A stretch of DNA of 64,000 nucleotides from Pseudomonadota bacterium (GTDB lineage: Bacteria; Desulfobacterota; Binatia; Binatales; Binataceae). Both the position numbers and the translations under genes were made by a program. Location of the stretch: positions 62,001 through 126,000 of the forward strand of contig JAJPKA010000003.1 in the NCBI GenBank assembly GCA_021323945.1, given 5' to 3'. This document shows positions 60,381 to 64,000 of this stretch, one piece after another. The notes below the pieces were generated by a model. It did no database searches. It was not told where the DNA came from and worked only from the letters and a program-made list of their open reading frames with translations. The first letter of the stretch is position 1; each line of letters begins with the position of its first letter.

Positions 60381-61211
60381 TTATCCAGTGCCCGCCATCG
60401 TGCACACTTGTTCAAGCCTGCGAAAAGGCAGGATAAAGTCGAGCGTTTCCTGAGCGACGCGCTCTCGTTCGCTATCCACCGTAATGACGTGAAAACTCTC
60501 GTCGAGGGTCACCAGGCGCTTAGTGCGGCTCCCCAGATGTTTCATCAGGAATTCAGTGTTCTTATCAAACGGACACGTATGGTCCCGTCGGCTATGAATC
60601 ACCAATGTCGGTTGGACCAATTCAGGCAAATGGACCCGAACCTGATCCGAAAGTTCGATCAGATTCAGCGCGGCGCGCAAAGGAATCAAGCGGGTAGTTG
60701 GGTGGACTCTGCGGGCAGCCGCGTCGTGGATGTCTGAACTGTTCTGCTGGCGAATGTACACCTGATCCGCAAGGTTTATCGCGGGCCGCAGCAACCGCAA
60801 CACGGCGCGCATCCATAGGGGCAGGTAGAATGCTGGCGACAGCATCACGACCGCAGAGACCGCCTCACGTTGGTCGATTGCCAGTCGCGCGGCCAGCACT
60901 GCACCCATTGACAAGCCGATTACCACATTCGGCTCGTCATATGCCCGCAAGTGCTCGAAAGCCTCGACCACGCTTTCGTACCAATTCGCATGGGTGACTT
61001 CGCCCAGCTCTTCCGGCGCACCCCCGTGCCCCGCAAGCCGAACACCATGAACTCGCACACCGGCAGCTGCCAGGCGTTCGCCCAGCAACCGCATCTCATA
61101 GGGCGTACCGGTCAAGCCATGTATTAAGAGCGCACTCAGACCCGAGCCAGGTAGGAAAAATTCGTTAGTGTCAACCGGTAATGGACCACCATCATCGTCG
61201 GACTGATTCAT
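60381..61211 (-). CDS. Alpha/beta hydrolase, carboxylesterase Est30-like
   Basis: A 276-residue carboxylesterase or monoacylglycerol lipase. ALLIHGLTGTPYEMR holds the oxyanion region, GLSMG the nucleophile Ser near residue 99, SRRDHTCP the Asp and DESFHVIT the His. RLAGHGG and the helical cap after the nucleophile match Est30. There is no signal peptide. It lies 211 nt downstream of ppiD on the same strand. Medium-chain esters or monoglycerides are probable substrates. Confidence 0.88.
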   Translation of the reverse strand: MNQSDDDGGPLPVDTNEFFLPGSGLSALLIHGLTGTPYEMRLLGERLAAAGVRVHGVRLAGHGGAPEELGEVTHANWYESVVEAFEHLRAYDEPNVVIGLSMGAVLAARLAIDQREAVSAVVMLSPAFYLPLWMRAVLRLLRPAINLADQVYIRQQNSSDIHDAAARRVHPTTRLIPLRAALNLIELSDQVRVHLPELVQPTLVIHSRRDHTCPFDKNTEFLMKHLGSRTKRLVTLDESFHVITVDSERERVAQETLDFILPFRRLEQVCTMAGTG

Positions 61212-61422
61212 AGTCGCCGCCGAGTTTTTTGATCATAAGGAAAAGTGAATGGTCCTATGCAGTCGGTGCGCTAGCATCAACGCTAGCTGGACTGCCTTCC
61301 ACCGTGGATTTGTTGGCATGAATCTCTGATTTAGCATCCATAGTCCTATGCTCCTGGTATGTTTCACCGCTGTCGAGGACTGCGACGGGATTCGCATCGG
61401 TTCCCTGAGCAGTTGCGAGGAG

Positions 61423-63372
61423 TCAGGAGCTCTGGGCCAATAGTTCGCTGTTGACAGTAACAGGCGTTGCCAGTTTGAGATCGTTCAGGAAATTCAGCCA
61501 TGTAGTAGCACGCTTTTGTTCCAGTAGCTGCGCCGTAAACCTCTGTCCCTCGCTCTCCCACTCCTGATCAGTCGGAGGCTTTCGCGCAATCACCTCGAAA
61601 ATATATGAATTACCCCCATTTTCGAACACGCGGTCAAGAGCTGAGGGGATGTTAGCTGCGGTCGCCGCAGCCTCGGTAACCTCGGAGAACGGCCCGATTC
61701 CGGGAACGCTCCGCTCTGCACGAGGGAACTCACCCGTATCGTGCACTTGGAGTTTGTTGCTCGCCGCAACGGAATCGAAATCGGCAGCGTTCCTGATCTG
61801 CTTAAGCGCGCGTTCGGCTGCTTCTTTTGCCAGCAACTCTGCTTTTTGACGCACGTAGGCGGCTCGCACCTTGTCCTTTATGCGGGCGAATGGCGGGAGC
61901 TGCGCCGGTGTACGATCGAGTAATTTCACCAAAAAAGGAACCGAGGTATCAGTGATCGCCCGGATCTCACCTCTATCCAACTTAAAAGCTTCGGTAAGTA
62001 GCTTGGGTTCGGACTCCAAGCCCGGTATTGAGTCTTCGGCCGAAAGATATGGTGTTTCCACGGCCACCAACGAGCGCTTTTGCGCCAACTGTTTAAGATC
62101 TCGCCCCTCTAACGCCGCTGCCAGATCCTGCTCGACATCCTGCCGTGCGAGATCACTACCCATCTTGCGCTTGATGGCAGCGACGATTTTCGGCCGCGCT
62201 TGCTCCAGGGTCTCCTGGCTGGCCTTTTTGATCTCTTCCAGCTGGAGGACATGAAAGCCGTACGGGCTGCGGACAATCGTGAGTTGACCGGGGCTTAGCT
62301 TGAAGGCAGCGTCTTCGAAGGGTTTGACCATCTCACCGCGCGAAAAATACCCCAATTCCCCTCCTCGATCCTTGGTTCCGGGATCATCGGAATATTCTTT
62401 CGCTAGTTTGGCAAAATCGCCGCCAGCCCTCAGCTTGCGTAAGATGTCTTCAGCCTTCGCTTTGGCTGCGGCTACTTCCGCGGTTGAAGCCTGCGGCGGC
62501 AAGGCGATCAAAATGTGGCGGGCGCGAACCTCCTCCGGATGGGTGAACTGAGCGTTAAGGTTGCGTTCGTAATTGGCCTGAATGTCCTCAGCAGAGGGGG
62601 TCTGGTTCGCGCCGAGCACTTCAGGATCGTAGCGGATGAACTCGACTCGGATCCTTTCCGGCTCGCGGAACAGATCGCGGTTGTCGTCGTAATACCTGAC
62701 GAGTTCGCTTTCAGACGGGTTGACGCGGTGCGTGAAATCGCTGTAGGGGAACTCGATATAAGCAAGCGCCAGCTTCTGACCGAAGCGATTGAATTCTGCG
62801 CGTGCTTCCGCGCGGCTCACCTGCACGGCTTGAACGATCATCTGTCGCAGCGTATCGCTTAAAATGCGTTCGCGCGTTCGGCTTTCGAACACGGCAGGGT
62901 CCAAATCGTTCTGTCGCAGAACCTCATTGTATTTTTCAAGATTGAAACGCCCGTCGATCTGAAACGCCGACTGCGAAGTGATCGCTTGGGCGAGCTCGTC
63001 GTCACTGACGTGAAGACCCAGGCGGGCAGCTTCGCGATTGATTAAGGTTTGATCAATGAGCTGCTCCAGTGCCATCTGCCGAAGATCGACGCCTTGGAGC
63101 ATGCGCGGGGCCTGTTCGCCATATATGTTTTGAATCGCACGCCGCAGGTCAATCGTGGCACTGTCGATTTGTTCGGAAGTGATGGTTTGACACCCGGGCA
63201 TCGTAAACAGATGAAGGTAAGTGTAACAACCAACCTGCGCGGCCGGACGCATCCGCGTGAAGTAACTGGCTGCGCCCCAGCTGCCAAAGAACAGTGCGAA
63301 CACACCGCCGAGCAGCAGCAGCAACACGCGCGTTCCCCAGGAGTAGCTGTGGCGCCGAAAGACCTGAAGCAT
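61423..63372 (-). CDS. ppiD: PpiD/SurA-type periplasmic peptidyl-prolyl isomerase
   Basis: A 649-residue periplasmic foldase anchored in the inner membrane. The N-terminal helix at about residues 11-32 (YSWGTRVLLLLLGGVFALFFG) is uncleaved. The SurA-like chaperone region covers 60-240. A parvulin domain near 280-375 has RARHILIALPP, YSDDPGTKDRGGELGYFSRG and SPYGFHVLQL. A second, degenerate parvulin-like region follows. It helps newly exported outer-membrane proteins fold. ATG 63372 is preferred over TTG 63381. It diverges from mreB and, with the BamD-like protein, shows active outer-membrane biogenesis. Confidence 0.92.
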   Translation of the reverse strand: MLQVFRRHSYSWGTRVLLLLLGGVFALFFGSWGAASYFTRMRPAAQVGCYTYLHLFTMPGCQTITSEQIDSATIDLRRAIQNIYGEQAPRMLQGVDLRQMALEQLIDQTLINREAARLGLHVSDDELAQAITSQSAFQIDGRFNLEKYNEVLRQNDLDPAVFESRTRERILSDTLRQMIVQAVQVSRAEARAEFNRFGQKLALAYIEFPYSDFTHRVNPSESELVRYYDDNRDLFREPERIRVEFIRYDPEVLGANQTPSAEDIQANYERNLNAQFTHPEEVRARHILIALPPQASTAEVAAAKAKAEDILRKLRAGGDFAKLAKEYSDDPGTKDRGGELGYFSRGEMVKPFEDAAFKLSPGQLTIVRSPYGFHVLQLEEIKKASQETLEQARPKIVAAIKRKMGSDLARQDVEQDLAAALEGRDLKQLAQKRSLVAVETPYLSAEDSIPGLESEPKLLTEAFKLDRGEIRAITDTSVPFLVKLLDRTPAQLPPFARIKDKVRAAYVRQKAELLAKEAAERALKQIRNAADFDSVAASNKLQVHDTGEFPRAERSVPGIGPFSEVTEAAATAANIPSALDRVFENGGNSYIFEVIARKPPTDQEWESEGQRFTAQLLEQKRATTWLNFLNDLKLATPVTVNSELLAQSS

Positions 63373-63533
63373 TTGTTTCAATAATAAGTCAGGTGGAAAT
63401 CTCTAGGCAATTCCAGCTTGCTTGACGTCGAGTATCTCTGTTAGTTTTGCTAAAGCGATAATAGTCGCCAGGCTAAACCGGCAATTGAGGAACGCTTGGG
63501 GATAGCGGAAGCAACGTGGTGAGGCGCGAATGA

Positions 63534-64000
<467 letters not shown>

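Noticed and set aside
60141-60737. 198-codon plus-strand frame running into the esterase gene
   Set aside because: The 3' two thirds are antisense to the esterase and the 5' part has no start signal. It does not explain the gap at 59876-60380.
61252-61351. Repeated GTCCTATGC and a GCTAGC hairpin between ppiD and the esterase
   Set aside because: There are only two 9-bp copies and one 6-bp stem, with irregular spacing. This is too little for a CRISPR or a mobile-element end.

Overview
The window is a continuous piece of a moderately GC-rich Gram-negative chromosome. Envelope genes (BamD-type lipoprotein, PpiD-type periplasmic foldase, MreB, lipoproteins) and the order pheA-hisC-tyrA-cmk-rpsA-ihfB point to the deltaproteobacterial lineages. 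Many acyl-CoA dehydrogenases, CoA-transferases, luciferase-like monooxygenases and a DUF1329 protein suggest a lipid- and xenobiotic-degrading group such as Binatota (Desulfobacterota_B). That placement is inferred from gene content, not from a marker tree. I see no tRNA, rRNA, CRISPR array, insertion sequence, integrase or phage gene.

Layout. 1-6.7 kb: HAD phosphatase, zinc-free MDR reductase, secreted phosphoesterase, O-methyltransferase, a probable lipoprotein and a metallo-beta-lactamase-fold hydrolase. 6.7-9.8 kb: a VWA protein with its MoxR-type ATPase. 9.8-18.5 kb: a minus-strand housekeeping block running miaA, accA, pheA, hisC, tyrA, cmk, rpsA, ihfB, HIT protein; aroA is absent from its usual place between tyrA and cmk. 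18.8-25.3 kb: ppk1, converging on a three-gene cation module (HMA-like protein, DUF5132-like membrane protein, Ca2+-type P-ATPase). 25.6-29.6 kb: four plus-strand genes (ThDP enzyme, GNAT, SDR, methyltransferase). 29.7-36.7 kb: a minus-strand run of acyl-CoA dehydrogenase, CoA-transferase, a 37-residue small ORF, DHDPS-family lyase, HpaB-family hydroxylase, trmB and a BamD-AMIN fusion. 37-44.7 kb: Mrp, a 3'-5' exonuclease, a family 2 glycosyltransferase, a heterodimeric ABC exporter and a lipoprotein metallopeptidase. 44.7-52.5 kb: mixed single genes, including a Mut7-C protein, a CaxA-type antiporter, an ArnD-like deformylase, a serine hydrolase and a DUF1329 protein. 53.2-59.9 kb: aconitase and an acyl-CoA dehydrogenase/LLM/LLM unit. 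60.4-64 kb: esterase, PpiD, and the 5' part of mreB cut by the window end.

How the genes fit together. The centre of the housekeeping block makes phenylalanine and tyrosine and supplies translation and fatty-acid precursors. The accessory clusters look catabolic: CoA activation, flavin-dependent oxidation and aldol cleavage. Two sets handle divalent cations (P-type ATPase module, Ca2+/H+ antiporter) and one makes polyphosphate. The parts most worth following up are the HMA-like/DUF5132/P-ATPase module, the HpaB-lyase-CoA-transferase operon with its small ORF, and the BamD-AMIN fusion.
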